This document shows, piece by piece, positions 14,314 to 23,079 of a stretch of DNA of 64,000 nt. Source of the stretch: Breoghania sp. L-A4 (GTDB lineage Bacteria; Pseudomonadota; Alphaproteobacteria; Rhizobiales; Stappiaceae). The notes beneath the pieces were generated by a model. That model made no database searches. It was not told the origin of the DNA and saw only the letters and a list, made by a program, of their open reading frames with translations. The position numbers and the translations under genes are program-made. How positions within the stretch are numbered: the first letter of the stretch is position 1; every line of letters starts with the position of its first letter. The stretch is from assembly GCF_003432385.1 (NCBI RefSeq), contig NZ_CP031841.1, forward strand, positions 4,644,501-4,708,500, given 5' to 3'.

Positions 14314-16182
14314 GTGGGGAGATCGGGTGGAGCGGACGACACTGTGGAGATCAGTTCCGAGGACGATCTAAGGCGATGGCTGAAGGGCAAGTCGGCCGAT
14401 TGGGCGCGTGTCATCGCCGTGCGCGCGGCGCTTCGCGTCTTTACTCTGGTCCTGTCCATCGATGCGATTCCGGGTAGCCGCTTTCCGACTGAACAAAAGC
14501 ACAGCTTAATCCTGCAAGCGTTCCGGGCGAGCTTCGTTTCTTGGGCGGCGGTCAGGTATGCAACCCAAGAGATGACCACAGCCACTGCCGCTGCCGCTGC
14601 CGCCGCCACTGACGCCGCCGACGCGGCTACCGACACTGCCGGCTACGACGCCTACGCTGCCGCCGACGCGGCCGCGGCCGCCGTCGCTGCTGCCGCCTAC
14701 GCCGCCTACGGTGATGCCTACGCCGCCGCCTATGCCGCCGCCGCTGCCGCTGCCCACAACTTCGGCGTCGCCGAAACACAATCGTGGGTGGCCGTTTCGG
14801 ACGATTGCAACTGGTTGAATGAAAGCGATGGGACGCTGGTTGCGGAGCCATTGTGGCTCAGCGACGTTCGCGACGAACCGTATTACAGAGCCAATTTCCC
14901 GGATTGGGCGCGCCGACCGCTCGATCTCTTCGCAGCTAGCGAACTCGGTACTTCAACATCCTTTGGACTAATTGTGGCTTGGTACCGCGCGATCCTGCCC
15001 AACAGCATGGACAACCCGCCGCGTAGCTTGTTCGGCGAACGTGCGCACATCGAAATTGCACTGAAGCCGGATGAATTCTGGACCGTGACCGACGCGCGGT
15101 CGGTCGAGCAGATCATGGACGAAGTCGCGGATATTGCCGGGTGGCAGGCTCCAGAATTCCAAGACATTGCAGGATTGCCAACAGGGGATCAATGGAGCCG
15201 TGTGAAGAGGCAACTACGGGCAGAGCTTGGCGAGGATGTATCCGAGAGTTGGTTTGGGCGTGTCGACCTCGAAAGCGATGGGCCAGACGAAACGGTTCTT
15301 CTTTCGGTACCCACCAGATTCTTAAAACAATGGCTGCAAGCACATTACTATGATCTCCTGCTCAAGCTTTGGAAATTGGAGAACAGGAAAGTCAACCAAA
15401 TCGAGTTCATCGTCCGGCGAAAAGGTCTTGAGGAAGATCATCGAAAGAATATTCCTTCGGCCGCTCTTATCCCTCCGGAGCCGGATCAGGGGCCGGGGCC
15501 GCAATATGGGGTCCAACGGGGTCGGCTGTCAGAAAAAATCAGCTTCCCGAAAGGTGATGAGTCGGCTCGCCAAGCTGGATTGCACAAACGACTTAAAGCG
15601 AATGCAGCCAGCCTGGCACGGAGCCTAAAGGCGTCGAACCGATACGTTGAACTAGCGGCAGCGGCCGAAGAGTACGCTTTACTTCTTGATGAACCAGTTG
15701 AGAGCTCCGATGTAACGGGTCTTTGGGCCGTTGGCGGCGCCCTTTCTAGTTTCGCCCAATCATACAGGGATCAGAACGTTGGACGTACGTTTGCGGATCC
15801 TCTTGAGCCGCAGCTTGAAGCCTTATTGTTGAGCGTGAGCAGGCAGCATGGCGCGTTCATCATGGGGTTTGAGGAAGGGCGAGACCTCGTTAATCGTGCC
15901 GACGAATATGCACTAGATCCGGCCAGACTCGGCGAGATTGCGCTGCCAGGAAATGAGATTCTCAGAGAGCTTACGGAGAATCGGGAGCTCGTGGACGAGC
16001 GAACGCGTGCATTGCACCGACCCGTACGCGACAGCGCGGCGGAGCTTGGCTGGTCAACTTCTCGGGTAGGCTATTCCGCCTATTTGATCGTCCGCAACGG
16101 GGTCCGTGCGATGATCAAATTCAGCGTGGGCGAGAACCCCAACCTCGGAACGGTGCTCGGCATCTTGGCAGGGGCTCTGTGA
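14314..16182 (+). CDS. Islet protein: Ala-rich N-terminal module plus DnaA domain-I-like segment
   Basis: The product is 622 residues from GTG 14314, which has GGAGAGGG 9 bases upstream; TTG 14293 and GTG 14344 are alternatives. Residues 10-85 are helical. Residues 88-147 are almost only Ala, Asp, Tyr and Thr (motifs such as AAYAAYGDAYAAAYAAA). Residues 150-230 contain the Trp-rich stretch ending in LIVAWYRAILP. Residues 294-367 resemble DnaA domain I, including ELGEDVSESWFGRV and LSVPTRFLKQWL, but no AAA+ or DNA-binding domain IV follows. The C-terminal 200 residues match nothing I recognise and end hydrophobically (LGTVLGILAGAL). DnaA domain I normally mediates oligomerisation and helicase or regulator contacts, so interference with replication initiation is a hypothesis only. 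Base composition is lower in GC than the flanking genes. Confidence 0.8.
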   Translation: MGRSGGADDTVEISSEDDLRRWLKGKSADWARVIAVRAALRVFTLVLSIDAIPGSRFPTEQKHSLILQAFRASFVSWAAVRYATQEMTTATAAAAAAATDAADAATDTAGYDAYAAADAAAAAVAAAAYAAYGDAYAAAYAAAAAAAHNFGVAETQSWVAVSDDCNWLNESDGTLVAEPLWLSDVRDEPYYRANFPDWARRPLDLFAASELGTSTSFGLIVAWYRAILPNSMDNPPRSLFGERAHIEIALKPDEFWTVTDARSVEQIMDEVADIAGWQAPEFQDIAGLPTGDQWSRVKRQLRAELGEDVSESWFGRVDLESDGPDETVLLSVPTRFLKQWLQAHYYDLLLKLWKLENRKVNQIEFIVRRKGLEEDHRKNIPSAALIPPEPDQGPGPQYGVQRGRLSEKISFPKGDESARQAGLHKRLKANAASLARSLKASNRYVELAAAAEEYALLLDEPVESSDVTGLWAVGGALSSFAQSYRDQNVGRTFADPLEPQLEALLLSVSRQHGAFIMGFEEGRDLVNRADEYALDPARLGEIALPGNEILRELTENRELVDERTRALHRPVRDSAAELGWSTSRVGYSAYLIVRNGVRAMIKFSVGENPNLGTVLGILAGAL

Positions 16183-16346
16183 TGGTCGGTGACGCCAACG
16201 CTGAGTTTATTCGCGCCGCAGTACCCGTGCTGCAGCAGTATGGGTCGCAGCTTCTTGTTTTCTTCAATCATTCCCCAGAGATGCGGGCTTACGTTGAGTG
16301 GGCGTTAAAGGTGCTTGAGGATGACCATTCCGTGGTGGGCGAGTAA
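16182..16346 (+). CDS. 54-residue protein overlapping the islet gene
   Basis: ATG at 16182 overlaps the TGA of the preceding gene (TGATG), an arrangement that implies translational coupling. The peptide starts [19 protein letters not shown] and contains an amphipathic region with [16 protein letters not shown]. It has no signal peptide and no recognisable domain. The pairing of a large gene with a coupled tiny one fits effector/partner or toxin/immunity designs, but nothing in the sequence proves this. It ends 12 bases before the displaced rpoD tail. Confidence 0.55.
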   Translation: MVGDANAEFIRAAVPVLQQYGSQLLVFFNHSPEMRAYVEWALKVLEDDHSVVGE

Positions 16347-16357
16347 TGTGGGGCCCG

Positions 16358-16543
<186 letters not shown>

Positions 16544-16570
16544 GAGCGCCCTGCACGCTCAAGACTTTGA

Positions 16571-16597
16571 AAACCCGGCCATCGTGCCGGGTTTTTT
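16571..16597 (+). terminator. Original rpoD terminator
   Basis: AAACCCGG and CCGGGTTT form a stem followed by a T-run. It is the counterpart of the terminator at 14231-14258 and probably the ancestral rpoD terminator. It now sits just upstream of the DUF930 gene. Confidence 0.85.
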
Positions 16598-16682
16598 GTT
16601 GGAGACGCACCGAAGGCTGCATTTGCGCGAGCGTCCTTTTGCGGCCTCGCTTTTGGCGCGAATCGCCGCTAAGCGGGGACGC

Positions 16683-17971
16683 ATGGATGAAACGGGGGAC
16701 ACGCGGCGGTTCTGGAGTGGCGGACTCGTGGTCTCGCTGCTGCTGCATGGCCTTGTGGCGGCCGTGCTGATCGGCGGGGTCACGAAGCCCCTGCCCGAAC
16801 CGGAAGAAGCGGTTGCGGTGATTCTGGTGCCGCCGCCGGAAGAGGCGGAGGTCGTGGAGCAGGAAGAGGAGCCTCAGCCGCCGGAAGAGGCCCAGCCGGA
16901 AGAACAGCCACAACCGGACGAGGAACTCCCGTCCGAAGATCAAGCCGCGCCGGAGACCGCGCCGCCTGAAGCCACCCCACCGGAGACCGCCCCGCCGGAG
17001 GCCGAGGAACCTGCGCCGGAAGAAGCCGCGCCCGAAGCTCTTGAGAAACCGGCGCCCGAAGACCCCGCCCCGGCGAGCAAGTCCCGCCGGAGCCCACACC
17101 CGAAGAGACGGCGGAGGGCGACGCGCAGGACATCCCCGTGCTGAAGCCTGTGGTGGAATTCGGCGAGACCGACAGCGGATCGGAGGTCGCCCCCGACGGC
17201 GATGCGGCGGAGGCGGGCGAGCAGACGGAGCCGGATGAGACCGAGGCTGAGCAACCAGAGCCTGAGCTAGCCGAGCTGGAGCAAGCCGAGCCAGAGCAGG
17301 TGGAGCCGGAGGCTCCTGAGGCAGCCGCAGCCCCGGAGACTGCCGAGGCGGAGCCTGCGGATCCGCTGGAGGCCCCTGAGCCGGAGGCCTCCGATACAGA
17401 GCTTCCGGAGCTGGAAGCCGCAGGGACGGAGTTTCCCGAGCCGGATCTTCCGCCGTCTGAAGTCGCCATGTCGCTGCCGGTGCTGGCTTCGGAAAACGGA
17501 GCCGAGCCGCTGGGGGATGCGGCGAGCGCGCTGCCGCGTCTGGCTGCGCCCCTTCCAAAGCCTGCCGCCGGGCCATCGGAGGCCGCATCCGCCGCAGCGC
17601 CTTCCGGCCCGATGACCGAGGCGAAGGAGCTGTTTTCCACCGCCATGCTCGACGGTGAGCGCGCACGCACGGCCATGGCCGGCATGCCGCCCTCGGAGCG
17701 GGTGGATGTGTTGTGCATGACGGAGTTGCGCGCCCAGTTGAACGCCGCCGATCCGCCGCGCCCGCCTGAGCTTCTGCCGTCGTTCCGCGTGCAGCCGGGC
17801 ACCGTGCTGGAACCGCGCAACGCCGCGTTCCGCAGCCGTGGCTTGTGGTACGAGCTGGCGTTTCGCTGCGAGACTGACGCCGGCGCCACCCGGGTTGTGA
17901 AGTTCAGCCACCGGATCGGCGCCGCGATACCGCGCACCGAATGGCGGCAACGGGGCTTTCCGAGTTTTTAG
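16683..17971 (+). pseudogene. DUF930 domain protein with TonB-like N-terminus, frameshifted
   Basis: An N-terminal membrane anchor (about residues 12-35, GGLVVSLLLHGLVAAVLIGG) is followed by a very long Pro/Glu/Ala-rich periplasmic linker and a C-terminal DUF930 domain (about 340-429, starting near VDVLCMTELRAQLNAADPP). The anchor and Pro-rich linker resemble TonB or TolA architecture, but no TonB C-terminal domain is present. The first frame ends in an Arg-rich tail at 17144 while the true continuation is in another frame. AAGTCCCGCCGGAG at about 17083-17096 lacks one C relative to a readable AAGTCCCCGCCGGAG. Repaired length is 429 residues. Probably another homopolymer indel artefact. Function is unknown; DUF930 proteins are typical of rhizobia. 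Confidence 0.85.
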
Positions 17972-18095
17972 GCCGCACATCGCTGCCCCGGGGCCGCGCC
18001 GTTCGCCGCGGCCCGAGCACCGTGTTCACTGCGTCGCGGGTGTGCGCTATTGTCGCGGCATGGATATTTGAACCGATTCGAAATGAGGTACGTCG

Positions 18096-18485
18096 ATGAC
18101 ATTCCTGCAGCCGTTTTCCCCTTATCTTCTCAGCGCACTGCGGATCGTGTCCGGACTGGTGTTCCTGCAGCACGGCACGACGAAATATCTGAGCATTCCG
18201 GCGACGCAGATGTCGGGGATTTCGCCGACGACCATGCCGGGCGCCGCGGGCGTGGTTGAGCTGGTCTGCGGCGCGCTGATTGTCGTGGGACTCTTTTCCC
18301 GCCCGGCGGCGTTTCTCGCCAGCGGCACCATGGCGGTGGCCTATTTCATGGCGCACGCGCCGCAGAATTTCTATCCGATCCTCAATGGCGGCGAGCTTGC
18401 CATCATGTACTGCTTCGCCTTCCTGTACATCGCCGCTGCCGGCCCGGGCCCCCTCAGCGTCGATCGGATTCTCGGCAAGGCCTAG
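18096..18485 (+). CDS. DoxX family membrane protein
   Basis: The 129-residue product has four predicted membrane helices. It carries the DoxX-type N-terminal pattern LRIVSGLVFLQHGTTKYL, with Gly-rich turns and a central acidic residue in GVVELVCGALIVVGL. DoxX proteins are small inner-membrane proteins linked to quinone or thiosulfate metabolism in some organisms and to redox stress in others. The specific role here cannot be set. It stands alone, between the DUF930 gene and higBA. Confidence 0.9.
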   Translation: MTFLQPFSPYLLSALRIVSGLVFLQHGTTKYLSIPATQMSGISPTTMPGAAGVVELVCGALIVVGLFSRPAAFLASGTMAVAYFMAHAPQNFYPILNGGELAIMYCFAFLYIAAAGPGPLSVDRILGKA

Positions 18486-18552
18486 TCCTGCCGGTATTGG
18501 GCGACGCCAGAGACATTGAATCAGGCCGGGGCATCGCCCCGGCTTGATTCTA

Positions 18553-18569
18553 GTACTGTCAATCAGTAC
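18553..18569. promoter_or_regulatory. Putative HigA operator
   Basis: GTACTG and CAGTAC form a perfect inverted repeat with a 5-base spacer, ending 9 bases before the higB start codon. Antitoxins of this type repress their own operon by binding such palindromes over the promoter. The assignment rests on position and symmetry only. Confidence 0.55.
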
Positions 18570-18578
18570 GATTTCGCC

Positions 18579-18860
18579 ATGATCAAGAGTTTCGCGGACA
18601 AGGAAACCCGGCGGGTTTTCGAGCGGCGGCGCTCCCGTCGTTTGCCGGAAAATATTCAGCGGCGGGCGCAGATAAAACTCGCACAGATCAACGCGGCGAC
18701 TGTTCTCGACGATTTGCGCGTGCCGCCGAGCAACCATCTGGAAAGCCTCAAGGGCAGCCGCGCCGGGCAACATTCGATCCGCATCAACGTGCAATGGCGG
18801 ATTTGCTTCCAGTGGCGCGACGGTCACGCCTGCGACGTCGAAATCGTCGACTATCATTAG
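18579..18860 (+). CDS. higB: HigB-type toxin of a type II toxin-antitoxin system
   Basis: The 93-residue product belongs to the RelE/HigB fold. The family pattern MIKSFADKETRRVFERRRSR is at the N-terminus, HLESLKGSRAGQHSIRINVQ in the centre and WRICFQW...DVEIVDYH at the end. HigB toxins cleave mRNA on the ribosome, with basic and His residues near the C-terminus contributing. Start at 18579 was chosen because homologues begin MIKSF; the 21 upstream in-frame codons include the operator. The gene for HigA follows after 9 bases, in the toxin-first order typical of higBA. Confidence 0.95.
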   Translation: MIKSFADKETRRVFERRRSRRLPENIQRRAQIKLAQINAATVLDDLRVPPSNHLESLKGSRAGQHSIRINVQWRICFQWRDGHACDVEIVDYH

Positions 18861-18869
18861 GAGAGGATC

Positions 18870-19169
18870 ATGAGCGACGATCGATTTGCACCGATCCACC
18901 CAGGCGAAATCCTGCGTGAGGAGTATCTTCCGGAATTCGGCTTGACGGCCTACGGCCTTGCGAAGGCCCTGCACGTTCCGCGCGACCGTATTGAAGCGCT
19001 GGTGCGGGAAAGGCGCGGCATCACCGCGGACACGGCGCTGCGTCTCGGCCGCTTCTTTGGTCAGACGCCTGACTTCTGGCTCAACCTGCAGACGCAGTAC
19101 GACCTCGAGGTCGCGCGGTTGAAGCTTGGCGCGGATCTTGAGGGGATCGCGCCGCTTCGCGTCGCCTAG
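18870..19169 (+). CDS. higA: HigA-type antitoxin (XRE helix-turn-helix)
   Basis: The 99-residue product has the HigA pattern: HPGEILREEYLPEFGLTAYG then a helix-turn-helix (LAKALHVPRDRIEALVRERR) and GRFFGQTPDFWLNLQ. It should neutralise HigB by direct binding and repress the operon through the palindrome at 18553-18569. GAGAGGATC provides a ribosome-binding site. Confidence 0.95.
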   Translation: MSDDRFAPIHPGEILREEYLPEFGLTAYGLAKALHVPRDRIEALVRERRGITADTALRLGRFFGQTPDFWLNLQTQYDLEVARLKLGADLEGIAPLRVA

Positions 19170-19271
19170 AGCAAATCCAGGATAAGTGGATACCGGTTAT
19201 CCGTCCGAATTTGCGCCAAAACAAAGACTTAGAGCAAAGATCCGATTCTGTAAGAAACGGATCTGCTCTAG
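19168..19271. repeat. Rhizobial-type palindromic intergenic repeat (AGAGCA...TGCTCTAG)
   Basis: Two AGAGCA-headed units. The second is a hairpin in which TTAGAGCA/GATCCG pairs with CGGATC/TGCTCTAG. Repeats of this form (AGAGCA, GATCCGATTCTGT, AAACGGATC) occur between genes throughout many Hyphomicrobiales genomes. It separates higBA from arsR. Confidence 0.6.
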
Positions 19272-19302
19272 AATCACTGCCAGGAGGATCTCGCACTGCG
19301 AC

Positions 19303-19316
19303 TTGACTCTCGTCAA
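19303..19316. promoter_or_regulatory. Putative ArsR operator
   Basis: TTGAC / TCTC / GTCAA is a perfect 5-bp inverted repeat, 22 bases before the arsR start. An operator overlapping the promoter is the normal mode of ArsR/SmtB autorepression. TTGAC may double as the -35 element. Confidence 0.5.
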
Positions 19317-19337
19317 AATAACCATAAAACTAGTGAT

Positions 19338-19688
19338 ATGGAAAAGAAGCAGATCAACCTTGATATCGAGGAAGCGGCGCAGGGCTTTGCGGCGATCGGC
19401 TCGGAGGCGCGGCTTGTCGTGCTGCTGACGCTGGTGAAAGCGGGCCGCGCCGGGCTGTCGGTGGGCGATATCCAGACGCGCACGGGCATGGCCGCCTCCA
19501 CGCTGGCGCATCACTTGCGGTTTCTCACCTCCGCCGGGCTGATCCGCCAGGAAAAGGCGGGCCGCACGGTGATGAACCACGCGGCCTACGGCCATCTGGA
19601 GGCATTGGCCGGCTACATCCTGAAGGAATGCTGCGCAGACGAGCCGTGCCGGAGCAGCGATGCCCGGCGGGCGGAGGAAGTCGAATGA
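19338..19688 (+). CDS. ArsR/SmtB-family repressor
   Basis: The 116-residue winged-helix protein has the core helix-turn-helix GMAASTLAHHLRFLTSAGLI at about 54-73. A C-terminal cysteine cluster (ILKECCADEPC) could bind a metalloid or thiol-reactive ligand. The stop codon overlaps the permease start (ATGA), so the two are translationally coupled. It likely represses itself and the permease until the ligand binds. Confidence 0.93.
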   Translation: MEKKQINLDIEEAAQGFAAIGSEARLVVLLTLVKAGRAGLSVGDIQTRTGMAASTLAHHLRFLTSAGLIRQEKAGRTVMNHAAYGHLEALAGYILKECCADEPCRSSDARRAEEVE

Positions 19689-20770
19689 CGGACGTTGAAA
19701 TCACCTCAGCCAATGCCGGCTGCTGCAGCACGCCGAGCGGCGCTGTCTGCTGCGCGCCCGAAACGCGGACGTTCCCGTGGAAGCGGATCTTTCTGACGCC
19801 GTGGACGCTCGTTGTCGCGGCGCCCTTCGTGGTGCTGCTGGCCGATCCCGGCCGCTTCACGCAGATCGTCACCTTTGCCGCCACGGCGTTTGCGGGAACC
19901 GCGCCCTACATCGCCGTGGCCGTGCTGCTGATCGCCTGGCTGAAGGCGGCGGGCGCGGAGGCCACCATCGGCCGCGCCTTCGAGGGGCGCGAAACCCAGG
20001 CGATCGTGCTCGCCGCCCTGTTCGGCGGGCTGGCCCCGTTCTGCTCCTGCGAGGTCATCCCCTTCATCGCCGGGCTTCTGGCCGTCGGCGCGCCGCTGTC
20101 GGCGATCATGGCGTTCTGGCTGTCCTCGCCGCTGATCGATCCGCCGACGGTGCTGATCACCGCCGCCGCGCTCGGCTGGCCGTTCGCCATCGGCAAGATG
20201 GTGCTCGCCGTCGGCATGGGGTTGTTCGGCGGCGTCGCCGTGAAACTCATGCTGGCCGGCGGGCTCCTGGGCAATCCGGTGAAGGCGGTGAGCGCGGGCG
20301 GTTGCGGGTGCCGGCCCTCTCCGTTCAAGGGCAAGCCCGTTTGGCGCTTCTGGCCGCAGGCCGAGCGCAACGCCGTGTTCCGCACGGAACTGCGCACCAA
20401 TGCCCTGTTTCTCGTCAAATGGCTGGCGCTGGCCTATGTGCTGGAGGCCTTGCTGGTCACCTATGTGCCCGCCGATCTGATCGCGGGAGCCGTGGGCGGC
20501 GAAGGACTGCTGCCGATCGTCATCGCCGCCTTTGTCGGCATGCCGGCCTATCTCAACAGCTACGTGGCACCGCCTCTGGTCGCGGGCCTCATGGAGCAGG
20601 GCATGACCGCCGGCGCGGGCATGGCATTCATGATCGGCGGCGCGGTGAGCTCGATTCCCGCAATGGCCGGCGTGTGGTCGCTGGTCCGCCGTCCCGTCTT
20701 CTTCACTTATATCGGCCTTGGCCTGCTGGGCGCCATGCTCTCGGGCGTGATCTTCCAGCTCGTTGTTTGA
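19685..20770 (+). CDS. Permease (ArsP/YraQ-type, SO_0444 family)
   Basis: The 361-residue product has about eight or nine membrane helices and the family signature FCSCEVIPFIAGLLAVGAPL in an early helix (Cys-Ser-Cys, with conserved Glu). Related permeases export trivalent organoarsenicals (ArsP) or act on other thiol-reactive species. The cytoplasmic N-terminus is Cys-rich (AGCCSTPSGAVCC) and a loop has GGCGCRPS, consistent with handling soft metals or metalloids. Start 19685 overlaps the arsR stop, giving a tight operon. Confidence 0.92.
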   Translation: MTDVEITSANAGCCSTPSGAVCCAPETRTFPWKRIFLTPWTLVVAAPFVVLLADPGRFTQIVTFAATAFAGTAPYIAVAVLLIAWLKAAGAEATIGRAFEGRETQAIVLAALFGGLAPFCSCEVIPFIAGLLAVGAPLSAIMAFWLSSPLIDPPTVLITAAALGWPFAIGKMVLAVGMGLFGGVAVKLMLAGGLLGNPVKAVSAGGCGCRPSPFKGKPVWRFWPQAERNAVFRTELRTNALFLVKWLALAYVLEALLVTYVPADLIAGAVGGEGLLPIVIAAFVGMPAYLNSYVAPPLVAGLMEQGMTAGAGMAFMIGGAVSSIPAMAGVWSLVRRPVFFTYIGLGLLGAMLSGVIFQLVV

Positions 20771-20781
20771 TCGGAACTCTC

Positions 20782-21663
20782 ATGAACGCACCTGTCTCCG
20801 CCATTGCGTCTGTTGAGTCCACGGTGCAGGTCTCGGTAGAGATCGCGCCGACCGGGCGGACAGGCGCCCGGCTGCTCGCTCCGGTGGGCATTCCCACGCC
20901 GCACCAGACGCCCCTGCGGTTCTCGGTGGAGGGCGGCGCATGGAGTCTGACCGGTGAACGCCATACCGGGCAGATGGCGGCCCTGGTCACGCCATCCGAC
21001 CCTGCGCTGCCAATGACGCTGCGCTACGAATATGCTGCTGGCGGCTCCGGCTATCCCGAGGCGCTGTTCGTGCCCATCGGCAGCCGCCACACGCGTCCGG
21101 CGGACGCGCTGGTGACCGACGCCTTGCGGATCGCCGATGCCGCGGCGGACGGTCATGCGGCCATCGCGACCATCGTCGCGGATGTCGCGCGAAAATTCAT
21201 CTATGGCCATCCCGAGACGCGGTTCTACGAGGGGCGCGACGCCATTCCGCATCTCGCCTGCGGGCTGACCGAGGGTTCATGCGTCGACATCAACACCTAT
21301 CTGATCGCCTGCCTGCGCGCGGCCGGCTTCGATGCGGGTTACGTCACGGGGTACTTCTTCCCGCGCGAGAAGAACGGCTGCTGTGACGACATGCACTGCT
21401 GGGTGATGAGCCGGCACAACGGCGTGGTTCTGGAATGGGACATTGCGCATCATCTGAAGATGGGCGCACAGGACATTTGCTGCGGGCTTAACCCGAAACC
21501 CGGTTCCCGGGTGGCGCTGGCCCATTCCATGGGACTGGATTTCCCCGAATTGGGCCTGCGTGAGCTGAAATTGCTGGCGGAGCCGGTGTGGATTGACGCG
21601 GCCGCGGCCGTCGGGAAGACGGCGGTCGTCATTTCGATGACCGAAGGCGGCATTGATCCTTAA
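20782..21663 (+). CDS. Transglutaminase-like protein
   Basis: The 293-residue product has the Cys-His-Asp pattern of bacterial transglutaminase-like (papain-fold) proteins: Cys in LTEGSCVDINTYLIACLRAAG, His in DDMHCWVMS, and a following VLEWDIAHHL stretch supplying the acidic residue. The N-terminal 100 residues form a beta-rich domain. Such proteins are usually cysteine proteases or amidases; the substrate is unknown and there is no signal peptide. It starts 11 bases after the permease stop and probably belongs to the arsR operon. Confidence 0.85.
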   Translation: MNAPVSAIASVESTVQVSVEIAPTGRTGARLLAPVGIPTPHQTPLRFSVEGGAWSLTGERHTGQMAALVTPSDPALPMTLRYEYAAGGSGYPEALFVPIGSRHTRPADALVTDALRIADAAADGHAAIATIVADVARKFIYGHPETRFYEGRDAIPHLACGLTEGSCVDINTYLIACLRAAGFDAGYVTGYFFPREKNGCCDDMHCWVMSRHNGVVLEWDIAHHLKMGAQDICCGLNPKPGSRVALAHSMGLDFPELGLRELKLLAEPVWIDAAAAVGKTAVVISMTEGGIDP

Positions 21664-21713
21664 GGGCCGGTGTACCGCTTTTGCCGGGGCCCGCGCGCGC
21701 GCATACTGCGGTC

Positions 21714-21998
21714 ATGTCGGGAAAACCGCGAATCACCATCACCTATTGCCGTCAGTGCAACTGGCTGCTGCGCGCCGCCTGGCTGGCGCAGGAGCTTCTG
21801 TCGAGCTTTTCCGAGGAGATCGGCGAGGTGGCGCTGGTGCCGGGCACGGGCGGACATTTCGAGATCACCTGCGATGGCACGCGGATCTGGGAGCGGACCG
21901 CCGACGGCGGTTTCCCGGCGGCCAAGGTGCTCAAGCAACGGCTGCGCGACCTCATCGCCCCCGGGCGTGACCTGGGCCACGCGGATCGCCCGGACTGA
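21714..21998 (+). CDS. SelT/SelW/SelH family (Rdx) protein
   Basis: The 94-residue thioredoxin-like protein has a CxxC motif near the N-terminus (ITYCRQCNWLLRAAWLAQEL), the signature of the Rdx family, here with Cys in place of selenocysteine. The C-terminal half GGFPAAKVLKQRLRDLI is also typical. Probable small redox protein of unknown partner. The ATG at 21714 was preferred because homologues start a few residues before the CxxC. Confidence 0.92.
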   Translation: MSGKPRITITYCRQCNWLLRAAWLAQELLSSFSEEIGEVALVPGTGGHFEITCDGTRIWERTADGGFPAAKVLKQRLRDLIAPGRDLGHADRPD

Positions 21999-22155
21999 TC
22001 ATCGCGCGCCGTTCCGCATTCCCCGGTCACTGAGCCGTTGATCGTGGCGGCACGTGCGCAATCGCCACGATGGCGCCCGCCCGCCCGCTTCTGTATTGAA
22101 ACGCGGACCGACACTTCATCCCTTTGGCAGTTCCTTTCAACGGTGCCCGTGCCGC

Positions 22156-23079
22156 ATGACACGCTCGACCGCCAATGCCCTGCTGCTGCTCGCCGCCGTG
22201 ATCTGGGGCTCGGGGTTCGTGGCCCAGTCCACGGCCATGGACACGCTTGATCCCTTCACCTTCACAGGCCTGCGCTTCTTGATCGCCGCAACGGTGTTCG
22301 CGCCCTTCGCGCTTTTCGAGGCGCGCCGTGACAAAGCGGCCAGGCAGCCCGATGCGCGGTCCGGCCGGGTGGCGGGCATCTCGGGTGCCCAGGCCATGCT
22401 CTTCGTCGGCATCGGCGTGGTGTTCTTCGGCGCCAACATCGCCCAGCAGATCGGTCTTGTGACGACCAGCGTCACCAACGCCGGTTTTCTCACCGGGCTC
22501 TATGTGGTGATCGTGCCGGTGCTGGCGCTTCTGGTGTTTGGCGAGCGGCCGCATGCCGCAGTCTGGCCCGCGTCGCTGATGACGCTCGCCGGCGTCTGGC
22601 TGCTTGGCGGCGGCCGGCTCGACGCGCTCAACTGGGGCGACGGCGCGGTGATCGCCTGCGCGCTGTTCTGGGCGCTGCATGTGCTGTTGCTCGGCCGGAC
22701 GGGCGCGGAGACCGGCCGGCCGATGGCGCTCTGTGTCGTCCAGTTCGTCGTGGTGGCCGTGCTCGGGCTGGGCGCGGGCGCCGTGGCGGGCGGGCCGGCG
22801 CTGTCAGTGGACGCGCTTGAGACCGTTTGGTTCGAGCTCTTCTATACCGGCGTCATCGATGGCGGCGTGGCCTTCGGCATCCAGGCCGTGGCGCAGCGCT
22901 GGACGCGCAGCTCGGATGCGGCGGTGCTGCTGTCCTCGGAAGCGCTGTTCGCCGCGCTCTTTGGCGCGTGGCTTTTGGGAGAGCGGCTCGACGCCGCCGC
23001 CATGGCCGGCTGCGCTCTGATCCTGACCGCCATCGTCCTGGTGCAACTGGCGCCCGGGCTGCGCCTCGCGCGCGCGTGA
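22156..23079 (+). CDS. EamA/DMT superfamily transporter
   Basis: The 307-residue product has ten membrane helices in two EamA repeats (about 5-140 and 155-300). Typical features are AAVIWGSGFVAQS in helix 1, TFTGLRFLIAA, and LSSEALFAALFGAWLLGERL near the end. Members export metabolites or amino acids; the substrate cannot be inferred. Start 22156 (MTRSTANALLLL) places helix 1 directly at the N-terminus. Confidence 0.92.
   Translation: MTRSTANALLLLAAVIWGSGFVAQSTAMDTLDPFTFTGLRFLIAATVFAPFALFEARRDKAARQPDARSGRVAGISGAQAMLFVGIGVVFFGANIAQQIGLVTTSVTNAGFLTGLYVVIVPVLALLVFGERPHAAVWPASLMTLAGVWLLGGGRLDALNWGDGAVIACALFWALHVLLLGRTGAETGRPMALCVVQFVVVAVLGLGAGAVAGGPALSVDALETVWFELFYTGVIDGGVAFGIQAVAQRWTRSSDAAVLLSSEALFAALFGAWLLGERLDAAAMAGCALILTAIVLVQLAPGLRLARA

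Noticed and set aside
14575-14757. GCC/GCT-rich repeated stretch considered as a CRISPR or microsatellite array
   Set aside because: It is in frame within the islet gene and encodes the Ala/Tyr/Asp-rich segment. There are no regular spacers.
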